The position numbers were made by a program, and so were the translations under genes. Below, in pieces: positions 1 through 8,885 of a DNA stretch of 53,104 nt (the stretch's first letter is position 1; each line of letters starts with the position of its first letter). This DNA is from Flavobacteriales bacterium (lineage in GTDB: Bacteria; Bacteroidota; Bacteroidia; Flavobacteriales_D; Crocinitomicaceae). The notes under the pieces were generated by a model. It saw nothing but the letters and a program-made list of their open reading frames with translations, was not told the DNA's origin and did not search any database. The stretch covers positions 1 to 53,104 of the forward strand of contig CANFRV010000024.1 of assembly GCA_947449575.1 (NCBI GenBank), read 5' to 3'.

Positions 1-293
1 AAGTAAAATTAAAACGGTCTTTCCACAGAATTAGTTGTAAATTTTTCCGTAATCGCGTTTCGCTTTTTCAGCGAAAAGGAGCGTGAAGGAAAGTATTTAC
101 GTACGGTTTTACGAAATGCAATGCAGTAAAAAATTCCTTGGAAAGATCCTTGATTTTTGCTTACCTCCGGCGCTACCGCTTGTCTTCGAAAATTACATTT
201 TCTCTTCATCAAGAAAAAGTAAGAGAATGTTAAAAGAAGTAGATTTGATAGTTATAGTAGAAACCGAATCCTCCAACTAACAAACGCTCTATA
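1..293. other. Intergenic left edge, no credible gene
   Basis: Two short open frames here (9-212 minus, 83-280 plus) have no recognisable domain and overlap each other, so I do not call them. A small hairpin is visible: TTTCGCT at 58-64 pairs with AGCGAAA at 70-76. The right end (about 257-290) is one copy of a dispersed repeat described separately, lying just past the stop codon of the minus-strand helicase. Confidence 0.6.
257..290 (+). repeat. Dispersed short repeat, copy A
   Basis: Shares the core GTAGAAACCGAATC and then a CAACTAACAAACG-like stretch with copies near 1863, 1952 and 2172. It lies immediately downstream of the helicase stop codon on the minus strand. Function unknown. Confidence 0.6.
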
Positions 294-1517
294 TCACCAC
301 TCCTCCTCTGTCCCTGCCTCCTTATTTGCGTCTCTCATCAATTTTTTCCAATCATAGGAACCATCATCAGAATCTCGTAAAATATCTTTGTAATCATCTC
401 TATCAATCTCTTGGTATTCAATTTCTTCACCAGTGTACACTTCAATTTCGGCGATTAAAGGTTTTTCCTCCTCGCTACAAAATGAAATCGCACTTCCTTT
501 TTTACTACCGCGACCACAGCGACCGCATCTGTGGACATAATTTTCAGGATTATCAGGAACATCATAGTTGATCACATATTCAACCGTTGGAATATCGATC
601 CCGCGTGCAGAAACATCCGTTGTAATTAAAACCCGATTTTCGCCTGATCTAAATCGATCTAAAATAGCGAACCTATCTTTTTGTTCTACTCCTCCATGCA
701 AAGCCTCTGTGTCGATACCAACACGTTTCATCGCTTCCACCACACGCCCTGCGCGAATTTGAGTTCTAACAAAAACGATAAATTTACTTTCCTCATATTC
801 TTTGAGAATATTTTCTAAGAAAAAACGTTTATCGTCCATGGAGACATAGGTCACAGAATGTTCAATATTTCCAGCCACAGGATTATGGGGCGCAATTTGG
901 ATACGGATTGCATTTCTCACCACAGAGTAGGCCACTTTTTTAATTTCAGGCGTTATGGTAGCCGAGAAAAACAAAGTCTGTCTTCGTTGCGGTATATGTT
1001 TAGAGACATCCTGAATATCTTTCAAGAACCCCATATCAAGCATCAAATCAGCCTCATCCAGCACAAGGAATTCTAATTTAGAGATATCAATATGACCTTG
1101 AGAAATGAGATCAAACATTCTTCCAGGCGTAGAAACTAAAATATCTATTCCATTGTTGAGCGTTTTAATTTGTTGTTCTTGTTCAACACCACCAAATAGA
1201 CCGAAGGTTTTCACAGAAGTAGAACGTCCGATATCTTGAAACACAAGAGAGATTTGTTTCGCCAATTCTCTCGTAGGCACCATGACGAGGCAGCGCACAC
1301 CTTTATATGTTTTTTTCTTTTTTGTTTCCAGCACATGTAAAATCGGAATCGCAAAAGCCCCTGTTTTCCCCGTTCCAGTTTGTGCAATGGCCAAAACATC
1401 TTCACCGTCTAAAATCGGTTTTATTGCTTTAAATTGAATATCAGTAGGTCTATTAAACCCAAGAACTTCCAGTTGTCCCTTGATAGCCGAAGATATATTG
1501 TAGTCACTAAATTTCAT
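294..1517 (-). CDS. DEAD-box ATP-dependent RNA helicase (RhlE-like)
   Basis: A 407-aa superfamily 2 helicase core that should unwind RNA duplexes using ATP in ribosome assembly or mRNA turnover. Motifs in order: Q motif around residues 21-28, Walker A AQTGTGKT (45-52), PTRELA (81-86), TPGR (about 130-133), DEAD (154-157), SAT (185-187), motif V around TTDVSARGID (299-308), and motif VI HRCGRCGR (329-336). Motif VI is usually HRIGRTGR, so two Cys replace Ile and Thr; the arginines needed for ATP hydrolysis remain. Only a short acidic tail follows the core, without the basic C-terminal extension seen in many RhlE proteins. It is transcribed alone, with about 800 bp of gene-free DNA upstream. 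The subfamily is not certain, so no symbol is given. Confidence 0.95.
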   Translation of the reverse strand: MKFSDYNISSAIKGQLEVLGFNRPTDIQFKAIKPILDGEDVLAIAQTGTGKTGAFAIPILHVLETKKKKTYKGVRCLVMVPTRELAKQISLVFQDIGRSTSVKTFGLFGGVEQEQQIKTLNNGIDILVSTPGRMFDLISQGHIDISKLEFLVLDEADLMLDMGFLKDIQDVSKHIPQRRQTLFFSATITPEIKKVAYSVVRNAIRIQIAPHNPVAGNIEHSVTYVSMDDKRFFLENILKEYEESKFIVFVRTQIRAGRVVEAMKRVGIDTEALHGGVEQKDRFAILDRFRSGENRVLITTDVSARGIDIPTVEYVINYDVPDNPENYVHRCGRCGRGSKKGSAISFCSEEEKPLIAEIEVYTGEEIEYQEIDRDDYKDILRDSDDGSYDWKKLMRDANKEAGTEEEW

Positions 1518-1678
1518 ATGTGTTTTCTTGTTTTTTAATGATCCTATTTGAAATGCGAATCTACTTTAGTTGGGAATTTTGAGCCTATCGAAATTAGCTA
1601 TGAAATGAATTTTATTTTTTTTCTGCATCACAAATCAAAATAAGTAATCATGCAAATGCTAAATGAAATAATTAATCA

Positions 1679-1686
1679 CAAAATTA
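1679..1686 (-). promoter_or_regulatory. Possible -7 box for the helicase
   Basis: The minus strand reads TAATTTTG, fitting the Bacteroidota -7 consensus TAnnTTTG. No TTG is seen at the matching -33 spacing. If real, it gives the helicase mRNA a leader of roughly 150 nt. The next bases upstream form a small hairpin (CGCTT 1687-1691 with AAGCG 1696-1700). Confidence 0.3.
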
Positions 1687-1862
1687 CGCTTTTTTAAGCG
1701 ATTTTAAATATATTTTATTTCACGACAGTAAAATTCAAAAAAAGCTCGAAACAAGCACAATCTCACCATCATTTTGAATTCTCAAAGAAACCCCAAAAAA
1801 ACCAATTTTTTTCCTGATTACCCCCCAAAACAAAATCAGCTTCTCCTCACCCTCAAAAAATC

Positions 1863-1901
1863 GTAGAAACGGAATCTCTCAACGAACAAACGATCTCAAA
1901 C
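1863..1901 (+). repeat. Dispersed short repeat, copy B
   Basis: About 39 bp, beginning GTAGAAACGGAATC and continuing with CAACGAACAAACGATCTC. Nearly identical over its full length to copy D at 2172-2210. Confidence 0.7.
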
Positions 1902-1951
1902 AGAAATCAACATACCCTCAGCCTTATCCTTAAACTTAATCTCAACAAAAA

Positions 1952-1972
1952 GTAGAAACCGAATCTTCGAAG
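1952..1972 (+). repeat. Dispersed short repeat, copy C (partial)
   Basis: Contains only the left core GTAGAAACCGAATC; the right half has diverged or is missing. Confidence 0.5.
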
Positions 1973-2171
1973 CACCCTTCCTTTCGACCTAGGAAAATAA
2001 TGATTTCTGGAGATTAAAAAATGCGTTAAGCAATCGAGGAAGCTACGTAATGTAAATGGAGTAGATCACCTCTATTGTAGCATTTTTTGATTGGAAGGAA
2101 GCATTCTTTTCCAAGTCTTGAATTTTTTTTTTGGTTCTTTATTTTTGTTTCAAGACAAAAAAAAGAACAAT

Positions 2172-2210
2172 GTAGAAACGGAATCCTTCAACGAACAAAT
2201 GATCTCAAAC
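2172..2210 (+). repeat. Dispersed short repeat, copy D
   Basis: Matches copy B almost base for base, including the GATCTCAAAC end. It lies about 50 bp beyond the terminator of the zinc-ribbon gene, so copies A and D both sit just past the 3' end of a minus-strand gene. Confidence 0.7.
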
Positions 2211-2260
2211 AAACAATCTAAAACAACCTCAATCATTAATCAACAAAACATCTATAAACC

Positions 2261-2295
2261 AAAAAAAACCACTCTATCTCCAGAGTGGTTTTCAA
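2261..2295 (-). terminator. Rho-independent terminator after the zinc-ribbon gene
   Basis: Plus strand AAACCACTCT (2266-2275) pairs with AGAGTGGTTT (2282-2291) around a 6-nt loop: a 10-bp stem. The A-run at 2261-2268 becomes the U-run on the minus-strand transcript. Confidence 0.85.
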
Positions 2296-2315
2296 AACCT
2301 TTATTATATAAAATT

Positions 2316-3074
2316 TTATTTCGCGATTTCAACCTCAGCTCCAGGAACTAAAATTCTTCCACAGTGCTCGCAAACGATAATTTTTCTTTTTAATGTAATT
2401 TCTAATTGACGTTGTGGTGGAATTTTATTGAAACAACCTCCACAAGAATCACGATTAATTGGAACAACAGCCAAACCATTTTTAGAATTATTTCTCAAAC
2501 GACTGTATGCAGTAATCAAACGATCGTCGATTTTTTTCATGGCAGCCTCAGAAGATTTTGATAATTTATCTTCTTCTTTTTGCGTTTCTCCAACGATTTC
2601 ATCCAATTCGCTTCTTTTTGTAGCCAAATCCGTTTTTCTGAATTCTAATCTAGCTTTCGATTCATCTAAAGATTCTTTTTTTGAAACGATTTTATACTTC
2701 ACCTCTTTGCTTTTTTTGTCGTGAAGTTTAATTTCCAACTCTTGGAATTCAATTTCTTTTGCTAAAGATTCAAATTCACGGTTGTTACGCACTTTTTCTT
2801 GTTGCTCTTTGTACTTGCTTATTGCTAATTCAGAATCTTTCACCGCATTTTTACGATCTGAAACTTCTGTCTCAAGTTCTTTAATTTCTTCTTGATTTTT
2901 AGCGATACGAAGTGTAATTCCTTCTAACTCGTCTTCCAAATCTTGAACTTCTAATGGTAGTTCACCACGTACAGTTTTTATCTTATCTATTTCAGAATCA
3001 ATCTTTTGTAATTCGAATAAAGCGTCTAATTTCTCAGATATTGATACTTCTTTTTTCGTCGCAGTTGTTGCCAT
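2316..3074 (-). CDS. C4-type zinc-ribbon coiled-coil protein (COG1579)
   Basis: A 252-aa protein with a long charged heptad-rich coiled coil over roughly residues 10-195, followed by a zinc ribbon with two CxxC pairs (CGGC and CEHC). The family is widespread and little characterised; binding to nucleic acid or translation factors has been proposed. The start lies 3 bp after the stop of the Nif3-like gene, so they are very likely co-transcribed, a pairing known in many bacteria. No signal peptide or membrane segment, so cytoplasmic. A strong terminator follows. Confidence 0.9.
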   Translation of the reverse strand: MATTATKKEVSISEKLDALFELQKIDSEIDKIKTVRGELPLEVQDLEDELEGITLRIAKNQEEIKELETEVSDRKNAVKDSELAISKYKEQQEKVRNNREFESLAKEIEFQELEIKLHDKKSKEVKYKIVSKKESLDESKARLEFRKTDLATKRSELDEIVGETQKEEDKLSKSSEAAMKKIDDRLITAYSRLRNNSKNGLAVVPINRDSCGGCFNKIPPQRQLEITLKRKIIVCEHCGRILVPGAEVEIAK

Positions 3075-3077
3075 GTG

Positions 3078-4172
3078 CTAAAAATAATTTATAGGATTTG
3101 TTTTTACCCCCGTTAAATGAAGGACAAAGATAGGGAATTTTTTCGTCAAAATATCAGCTAATAAATGGATTGTGTATTGTTCGCTTTCAAAATGACCAAT
3201 ATCTGCGATAACTAACTGATTTTCAGCATCAAAAAAATCATGATATTTATAATCGGCCGTAATAAAAATATCTGCTTTTATTTGTTTTGCATTTTTAAGT
3301 AAAAAACTTCCTGATCCACCGCAGAATGCAACCGTTTTTATAGGTTTGTGTAATAAATTGGTATGTCGAATAATGTCGCAATGGAAGGTTGATTTAAGTT
3401 GCGTTAAAAAGGAGATTTCATCCATTTCTACTTCTAATTCTCCATACATTCCGCTTCCTTCATAGGCGTTTTTATTTTTTAAAGAAATAATATCGTACGC
3501 TATTTCTTCATACGGATGGGCTGTTTTCATTGCTTTTAACACTGAATTTAACACATGAATAGCACACACTAATTCTATTTTTATTTCATCAACGATTGAT
3601 TTTTCTCCTACTTTCCCTTCATACGGATTCGCATTTTCTAAAGGAGTAAATCTTCCCTTTCCTGGCGTTTCAAAACTACATTCTTGGTAGTTTCCAATTT
3701 CTCCAGCTCCCGCTTTAAACATGGCTTCAGAAACGATTTCAACATGGGTAGGAGGGACGAAAATGGTAATTTTACACAGTGCATTTTCAGACGGCGATAA
3801 TATCTGCAAATTTTTTAATCCTAATCTTTTTCCAATCTCATGATTAACCCCAAATCTATATGCATCTAAGTTCGTGTGAATCGCATAAATCGCAATTTTA
3901 TTTTCAATCGCTTTAATGACTGTTCTTTCTATATAATTGTCACCATTTAATTTCTTTAATCCTGAAAAAACAATTGGATGATGAGCGATAATCAGATTAC
4001 AACCTTTTTCAATCGCCTCATCTACAATTGCTTCAGTGCTATCTAGACATACTAAAACGGCCGTGATTTCAGTTTCCCTATTTCCGACTATTAATCCGCA
4101 ATTATCATAACTAGCCTGACTAGAAAGTGGTGCTAATGATTCTAAATACGATGTTATTTCTTTAATTTTCAT
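3078..4172 (-). CDS. Nif3-like dinuclear metal centre protein (YbgI/DUF34 family)
   Basis: A 364-aa protein of the long form, in which a PII/CutA-like domain is inserted in the middle of the Nif3 fold. Likely metal ligands are His64-His65 (AHHPIVF), His99 and Asp103 (HTNLDA), and His327 and Glu331 (GHFESEQ). The family forms toroidal hexamers with a two-metal site. It is often labelled GTP cyclohydrolase 1 type 2, but its physiological reaction is not settled. First gene of a two-gene operon with the zinc-ribbon protein. A 96-bp spacer separates its start from the GxxExxY gene upstream. Confidence 0.92.
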   Translation of the reverse strand: MKIKEITSYLESLAPLSSQASYDNCGLIVGNRETEITAVLVCLDSTEAIVDEAIEKGCNLIIAHHPIVFSGLKKLNGDNYIERTVIKAIENKIAIYAIHTNLDAYRFGVNHEIGKRLGLKNLQILSPSENALCKITIFVPPTHVEIVSEAMFKAGAGEIGNYQECSFETPGKGRFTPLENANPYEGKVGEKSIVDEIKIELVCAIHVLNSVLKAMKTAHPYEEIAYDIISLKNKNAYEGSGMYGELEVEMDEISFLTQLKSTFHCDIIRHTNLLHKPIKTVAFCGGSGSFLLKNAKQIKADIFITADYKYHDFFDAENQLVIADIGHFESEQYTIHLLADILTKKFPIFVLHLTGVKTNPINYF

Positions 4173-4268
4173 TTTTTGTATTTATTTTTTAACAGGATGG
4201 GATTTTGAGCCATTTATTAAGGATTTACGGTCACATAAGACGTTTGATAGGTAATAAGTTATTGTATT

Positions 4269-4679
4269 TCAAACGAGTTGTTTGTATAAATAATTAACGT
4301 ATGTTTTTTGACCTTCTTTGTATACGTTTGTGCAATTAAAATTAATCATTAAACCCATGGGTACATTTAATAAATTCATGTAGGATAAAATTTGAGCTTC
4401 ATGAATAGGTGCTATTTTTTCAACCGCTTTCAATTCAACTACTAGACAGTTTTCAATAAAAAGATCACATCTAAGTTCGGATTCTAAATGGATTCCCTTA
4501 TAAGAAATTGGAACAATCATTTCAGAACAAAATTCAATTTCCCTCATGTTTAATTCATGTTTTAAACATTTATGATAAACACTTTCCAATAACCCAGGCC
4601 CCAATTCCTTATGAACTTCAATCGCCGCCCCATTCACCTGATAGATTAATTCTTTATAATACGCCTTATCCTTTATCAT
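4269..4679 (-). CDS. GxxExxY family protein
   Basis: A 136-aa protein with the family signature G-L-L-E-S-V-Y at residues 29-35. A later Asp (about residue 72) and the triplet E-L-K (about 82-84) resemble the catalytic pattern of PD-(D/E)xK nucleases, so a nuclease-like fold is plausible; no activity is established. Unlike most genes here it has a strong ribosome-binding site (AGGAGG read on the minus strand near 4687-4692). It lies directly downstream, on its own strand, of a tandem-repeat array. The family is patchily distributed, consistent with transfer. Confidence 0.88.
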   Translation of the reverse strand: MIKDKAYYKELIYQVNGAAIEVHKELGPGLLESVYHKCLKHELNMREIEFCSEMIVPISYKGIHLESELRCDLFIENCLVVELKAVEKIAPIHEAQILSYMNLLNVPMGLMINFNCTNVYKEGQKTYVNYLYKQLV

Positions 4680-4740
4680 ACTTATACCTCCTTCTTTTTA
4701 AAATAATAATTCATCTTCAACTCCCCCCAAAAAATTCCCC

Positions 4741-5171
4741 ATCACCCCCTCACATTCCCCATCATCAAAATCCTTATACGCCCTTACATTCCTTATATGG
4801 TTCAAAAAAATGCACTTCTTTCAATTCCCCATCCACATCCCCATCATCAAAATCCTTATACGCCCTTACATTCCTTATATGGTTCAAAAAAAATGCACTT
4901 CTTTCAATTCCCCATCCACATCCCCATCATCAAAATCCTTATACGCCCTCAAACCCCTTATATGTTTCAAAACCACTTCACACTTTCTCACATTCCCCAT
5001 CACACCCTCCTAATCAAAATCCTTATATGCCCTTAAATCCCTTATATGGTTCAAAACCACTTCACAATTCATTTCAATCCCACCATCACATTCCCCATCA
5101 CACCCTCCTAATCAACATCCTTATATGCCCTTAAATCCCTTATATGGTTCAAAATCAACACCACCCCCTAA
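4741..5171 (+). repeat. Tandem repeat array, about five units of 82-98 bp
   Basis: The anchor AAAATCCTTATA (AACATCCTTATA in the last copy) recurs at about 4767, 4849, 4932, 5016 and 5114, giving steps of 82, 83, 84 and 98 bp. Each unit also contains CCTTATATGGTTCAAAA about 25 bp after the anchor. The first two units are nearly identical and later units diverge. The plus strand is almost free of G. The array fills the whole gap between the barrel gene's stop and the GxxExxY gene's leader. Open frames through it are low-complexity artefacts. Confidence 0.9.
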
Positions 5172-5933
5172 TCAAAACCGATAAACCACCCCAAACCCAA
5201 CACTAAACACCCTCGCATAATGCTTATAATCAGCAGTCTTACTTAAGCTAGTATTCAACTGCCATCGATATTCAGGCATCACAAAAATGGACCAAAATTT
5301 ACTGTATTTTAGTTGAATTCCAACATTGGCCGCAGCACTCATAACAAAAGAATTAAACTCGTTAGTTGATTTGATAGTCGCCGTACCTTTTGTATTTACT
5401 TTATTTTCCCACTGCTGCTCTTGGCGATATTTTACAAACATTTGAGGAATTAAGCCGCCCCCGACGAAAAACCGAATATCTTTCCCGACAAAATAATACG
5501 CTTTCACCGGCATACCAATATAGGAATACGTCGATTGATAATTAAAGGAAGAATCACTGTCTTTGTATTGATAACTTTCGCCATTTTTTATATACGAAAT
5601 ACCACCTTCAAAGAGAATTTTTTTTGAAACGAAATTCCTAAACCCTAGAGAATATGACCAAGTTGAAAGATTTTTTTCATCTGCTCTTTTGTTAAGAGGT
5701 AAGCCATACAACGATCCATTTTCAACTAATTTACGGTAACTTTCTGACCATGATGAAGAGAAATAAATTTCTGTTGAACCATCCAACTCCTGATTTAATG
5801 GAAGATTCTCTTTTTTTTGCTTTCGTACATGTGATTTCAAAGGCTCTGTAGTTCCACCGATTGTTATTTGAGCAGATACCTTAAAAGATGTTAACGACAC
5901 CAATAAAATAAAGATGAGATGAAATAATTTCAT
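5172..5933 (-). CDS. Outer-membrane beta-barrel protein, secreted
   Basis: A 253-aa protein with an N-terminal signal peptide (hydrophobic core LIFILLVSLTSF, likely cleavage after VSA). The mature part has alternating aromatic and polar strands and ends in -VVYRF, as outer-membrane barrels do with a C-terminal Phe. Middle strands such as YIGMPVKAYYFVGKDIRFF resemble the OMP_b-brl/PorT class. Function not recognised. Divergent from the AsmA-like gene across a 66-bp gap; its 3' end abuts the tandem array. Confidence 0.75.
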   Translation of the reverse strand: MKLFHLIFILLVSLTSFKVSAQITIGGTTEPLKSHVRKQKKENLPLNQELDGSTEIYFSSSWSESYRKLVENGSLYGLPLNKRADEKNLSTWSYSLGFRNFVSKKILFEGGISYIKNGESYQYKDSDSSFNYQSTYSYIGMPVKAYYFVGKDIRFFVGGGLIPQMFVKYRQEQQWENKVNTKGTATIKSTNEFNSFVMSAAANVGIQLKYSKFWSIFVMPEYRWQLNTSLSKTADYKHYARVFSVGFGVVYRF

Positions 5934-5999
5934 TATTTTTACGATATAATATGAGAATAAAACGGAAACAAATATCGTAAAATAACATCAGATTTAGCC

Positions 6000-8885
6000 A
6001 TGAGTACAAAAGAAAAAGTCAAAAAAAGCATCATTAGTAGTATTCTAAAATGGACAGGGATTACATTTTTACTGGTACTCATAGCCCTGATAATCATCCC
6101 GATTATTTTTAAAGATGATATTAAAAAATTAGTGATCAAAGAAGCAAATAAATCCTTGTTGGCCGATTTATCGCTAGGCGAATTTGATTTAACTTTCATT
6201 AGTACCTTTCCAAATATGACCATCAAATTGGTGGATATGAAATTGACGGGCAGAAATGAATTCAAAGGAGTTGATTTGGTAAATATCAAAGAATTTACGG
6301 CGCATGTTGGTTTCTGGAGTGTTATTGGCGGCGATAAAGTTGAAATTAGTGAAATTAATTTGGATAAACCTTCGTTCGATGTGCGTATATTAAGCAATGG
6401 AAAAGCAAATTATGATATTGTAAAACCGGATTCTATCAAAACGCCTGAAGAGAAAAGTGAACCCTCAAAATTTGAATTGAAATTAAACGAATATTCCATT
6501 AATAATGCCCATATACGTTACGATGATCAACCCGGAGATATGTTTACCGAATTAGTAAATATGACGCACAGTGGTGCCGGGGATTTAACAGCTGATGTGA
6601 TTGATTTCAATACAACTACCCACATAGACGAAATGACGTTTGAAATGGGCGGGATCTCTTATTTGAAAAAAGTGAAAACGGACTTGCTGGCCAATATCTT
6701 GATGGAGTTTACGGAAAAAACATCAAAATTCACCTTGAAAAAAAATGAAGTAACCCTCAATGCCCTGCATTTTTCAGTAGATGGATTCTATGAAATGTTG
6801 GAAGGATATGACAATATGGATTTAAAATTGAAAGCGGATAAAGCAACGTTTAAAGATTTTTTATCATTAATTCCTACATTTTACCAATCCGGATATGAAA
6901 GCATGATTGCGCAAGGAAACTTAGCCTTTAAAGGAGAAGTGAAAGGAAGAATGGATGATAAAAATATGCCAGCCTGGGATTTTGGTTTGCAAGTAGACAA
7001 AGCGAAAATTAAATATTCTGCTCTTCCGGGATCGATCGATAACATTGTGGTCAAAGCAGGTTCAAAATTTGCTGGAGGTGAAGATATGGATAAAATGACG
7101 GTGGATGTACAAAAATTTCACGCTGATTTTGTTGGAAATGTTGTCGATGCGACCTTGACAATGAGAAATCCGATGACAGATCCAATGATTGATTCTAAAA
7201 TAATCGCAAAAGTAGATTTAGCAACGTTGGGCAAAGTAATTCCGATGGCTGAAGGGGAATCGTACAATGGGAAACTGGATGCCGATGTGCTAGTAAATGG
7301 TAGAATGAGTGCTTTGGAAAAACAAGATTTTGAAGCATTTAAATCGACCGGAACGGTTTTGTTAAGCGATATTCTCTATAAATCAAAGGATTTGCCAAAT
7401 GAGGTTTCCGTTAAAAAGATGTTGTTACGTTTTTCTCCCCAAAATCTTTCTCTTGAAAGTTTAGATGCTAAAATGGGGAAATCAGATTTTCAAATGGCAG
7501 GAAAAATTGATAATTATTTAGGATATGTTTTTAGGGATGAATTGCTAAAAGGCCAGTTTACCTTAAATAGTACAAATCTTGATTTAGATGAATTGATGGG
7601 AACAACTGCAACTCCTGCAGCAACCAGTGACAAAGCAGCCGCAGCGACAGCAACTGCTCCGCCAGCAAACCCTGAACCTTTTTTAATTCCGAATAATATC
7701 GATTTCATTTTGACTACGTCGCTTGCAAATGTTACATATAGCGGCATTGTTCTAAAAAATATTAGAGGGAATATAAAAATGAAGGAAGAAGTTGCCTCCT
7801 TGGAAAATTTAACCATGAATGCGATGGGTGGAACAATTGGTTTGAAAGGAAACTACGATACAAAAGAACATCATAAACCACATGTTGACTTTGGGTATAA
7901 TTTAAAAGATATTGACATCAAAGAATTGGCAGAAAACTTTTTGACCATAGAGAAATTAGCGCCTATTGCTAAATATGCAACGGGAAAAATTAGTACTACA
8001 TTTGACATGAAATCAGATCTAACAGCTAGCATGGAACCCATATATAGCAGCTTAAGTGGTGCAGGTGATTTCTTTTCTTCGATGTTAAAAATTTCAGGGT
8101 ATAAACCTTTAGAGAAAATAGCAGATGTTTTGAAGATGAGTAAATTATCATCTCAAACATTGAATGATTTTAAAACAAATTTTAAGTTTGAAAATGGAAA
8201 AGTAAGTTTGACGCCTTTTGATGTGAAACTTGGTAAAATCGTAACTAATATTTCAGGATCTTCTTCCTTTGAAAGAGATTTAGACTATGTATTAACGATG
8301 AATATCCCTAAGGAAGAAATTCCTGCAAGCATGCTGAAAGTGGTTGAAGATCAACTCAAAAAAATAAACAATATCGTTCCTAAACTTAATTTAAGCGCGA
8401 TTCCTGCTTTCCTGAAAGTGAATGTAAAGGTGACAGGAAAAGGAACAGATCCAAAAATTACGACAGATTTTAAAGAAGCGCTTTTGAAGGCAACAGGCAA
8501 TTTGAAAGATAATTTGGTTAATTCCGTGAAAGAGACGATCAAAGACACTGTTAAAGCAATTGTAGGGAAAAAAATAGAAGAAATTCGAGAAGATTTAAAT
8601 GCTAAAAAACAGAAAATTTTAGATGATGCTCAGAAACTAGCCGATAAAGCAAAGATGGAAGGCAAAAGATTGGCAGATGCAGAAAGAGATTTGGGTGTTA
8701 AAGCGGCAAAAGCGGCCATGGATGAAGCAGGAGGGAACCCAATTAAAAAGAAACTCGCTGAAGCACTTGGGAATAAAGCGAAGAAAATAGCGGAAGAAAA
8801 AGCAGTTAAAATCGAATACGAAGCCAATTCAAAAGCTGATCTAATCATGAAAAATGCGAGAGAAAAAGCAAATCAAGTGAAGTAA
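6000..8885 (+). CDS. AsmA-like family protein
   Basis: A 961-aa protein with one N-terminal membrane anchor (about residues 15-37) and a long repetitive beta-strand body, typical of AsmA/TamB-type bridge proteins involved in lipid transfer or outer-membrane homeostasis. A flexible Ala/Thr/Pro linker lies around residues 530-560, and an AsmA C-terminal-type region spans roughly 560-830. The last ~115 residues are a Lys/Glu/Ala-rich helical tail that looks like a coiled coil. Expected in the inner membrane with the body in the periplasm. Transcribed alone. Confidence 0.85.
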   Translation: MSTKEKVKKSIISSILKWTGITFLLVLIALIIIPIIFKDDIKKLVIKEANKSLLADLSLGEFDLTFISTFPNMTIKLVDMKLTGRNEFKGVDLVNIKEFTAHVGFWSVIGGDKVEISEINLDKPSFDVRILSNGKANYDIVKPDSIKTPEEKSEPSKFELKLNEYSINNAHIRYDDQPGDMFTELVNMTHSGAGDLTADVIDFNTTTHIDEMTFEMGGISYLKKVKTDLLANILMEFTEKTSKFTLKKNEVTLNALHFSVDGFYEMLEGYDNMDLKLKADKATFKDFLSLIPTFYQSGYESMIAQGNLAFKGEVKGRMDDKNMPAWDFGLQVDKAKIKYSALPGSIDNIVVKAGSKFAGGEDMDKMTVDVQKFHADFVGNVVDATLTMRNPMTDPMIDSKIIAKVDLATLGKVIPMAEGESYNGKLDADVLVNGRMSALEKQDFEAFKSTGTVLLSDILYKSKDLPNEVSVKKMLLRFSPQNLSLESLDAKMGKSDFQMAGKIDNYLGYVFRDELLKGQFTLNSTNLDLDELMGTTATPAATSDKAAAATATAPPANPEPFLIPNNIDFILTTSLANVTYSGIVLKNIRGNIKMKEEVASLENLTMNAMGGTIGLKGNYDTKEHHKPHVDFGYNLKDIDIKELAENFLTIEKLAPIAKYATGKISTTFDMKSDLTASMEPIYSSLSGAGDFFSSMLKISGYKPLEKIADVLKMSKLSSQTLNDFKTNFKFENGKVSLTPFDVKLGKIVTNISGSSSFERDLDYVLTMNIPKEEIPASMLKVVEDQLKKINNIVPKLNLSAIPAFLKVNVKVTGKGTDPKITTDFKEALLKATGNLKDNLVNSVKETIKDTVKAIVGKKIEEIREDLNAKKQKILDDAQKLADKAKMEGKRLADAERDLGVKAAKAAMDEAGGNPIKKKLAEALGNKAKKIAEEKAVKIEYEANSKADLIMKNAREKANQVK

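Larger units (their letters stand above)
1518..2260. other. Gene-poor spacer of about 740 bp
   Basis: Lies between the helicase and the zinc-ribbon gene, both on the minus strand. The stretch from about 1740 to 1960 is strikingly poor in G on the plus strand, with A- and C-runs. It holds three copies of the dispersed repeat (about 1863-1901, 1952-1972, 2172-2210). An open frame at 2091-2351 on the plus strand runs through the repeat and the terminator into the zinc-ribbon gene and looks spurious. Confidence 0.6.

Noticed and set aside
9-280. Two small opposing frames at the left edge
   Set aside because: They overlap each other and show no family features, good ribosome-binding site or promoter.
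2091-2351. 86-codon plus-strand frame
   Set aside because: It runs through the dispersed repeat and the terminator into the zinc-ribbon gene and has no recognisable features.
4508-5134. A 208-codon plus-strand frame across the tandem array
   Set aside because: It reads Pro/His/Ser/Tyr-rich low complexity produced by the repeats and overlaps the GxxExxY gene in antisense.
4741-5171. Tandem array as a CRISPR
   Set aside because: Units are 82-98 bp and similar along most of their length, without alternating constant repeats and unique spacers, and no cas genes are present.
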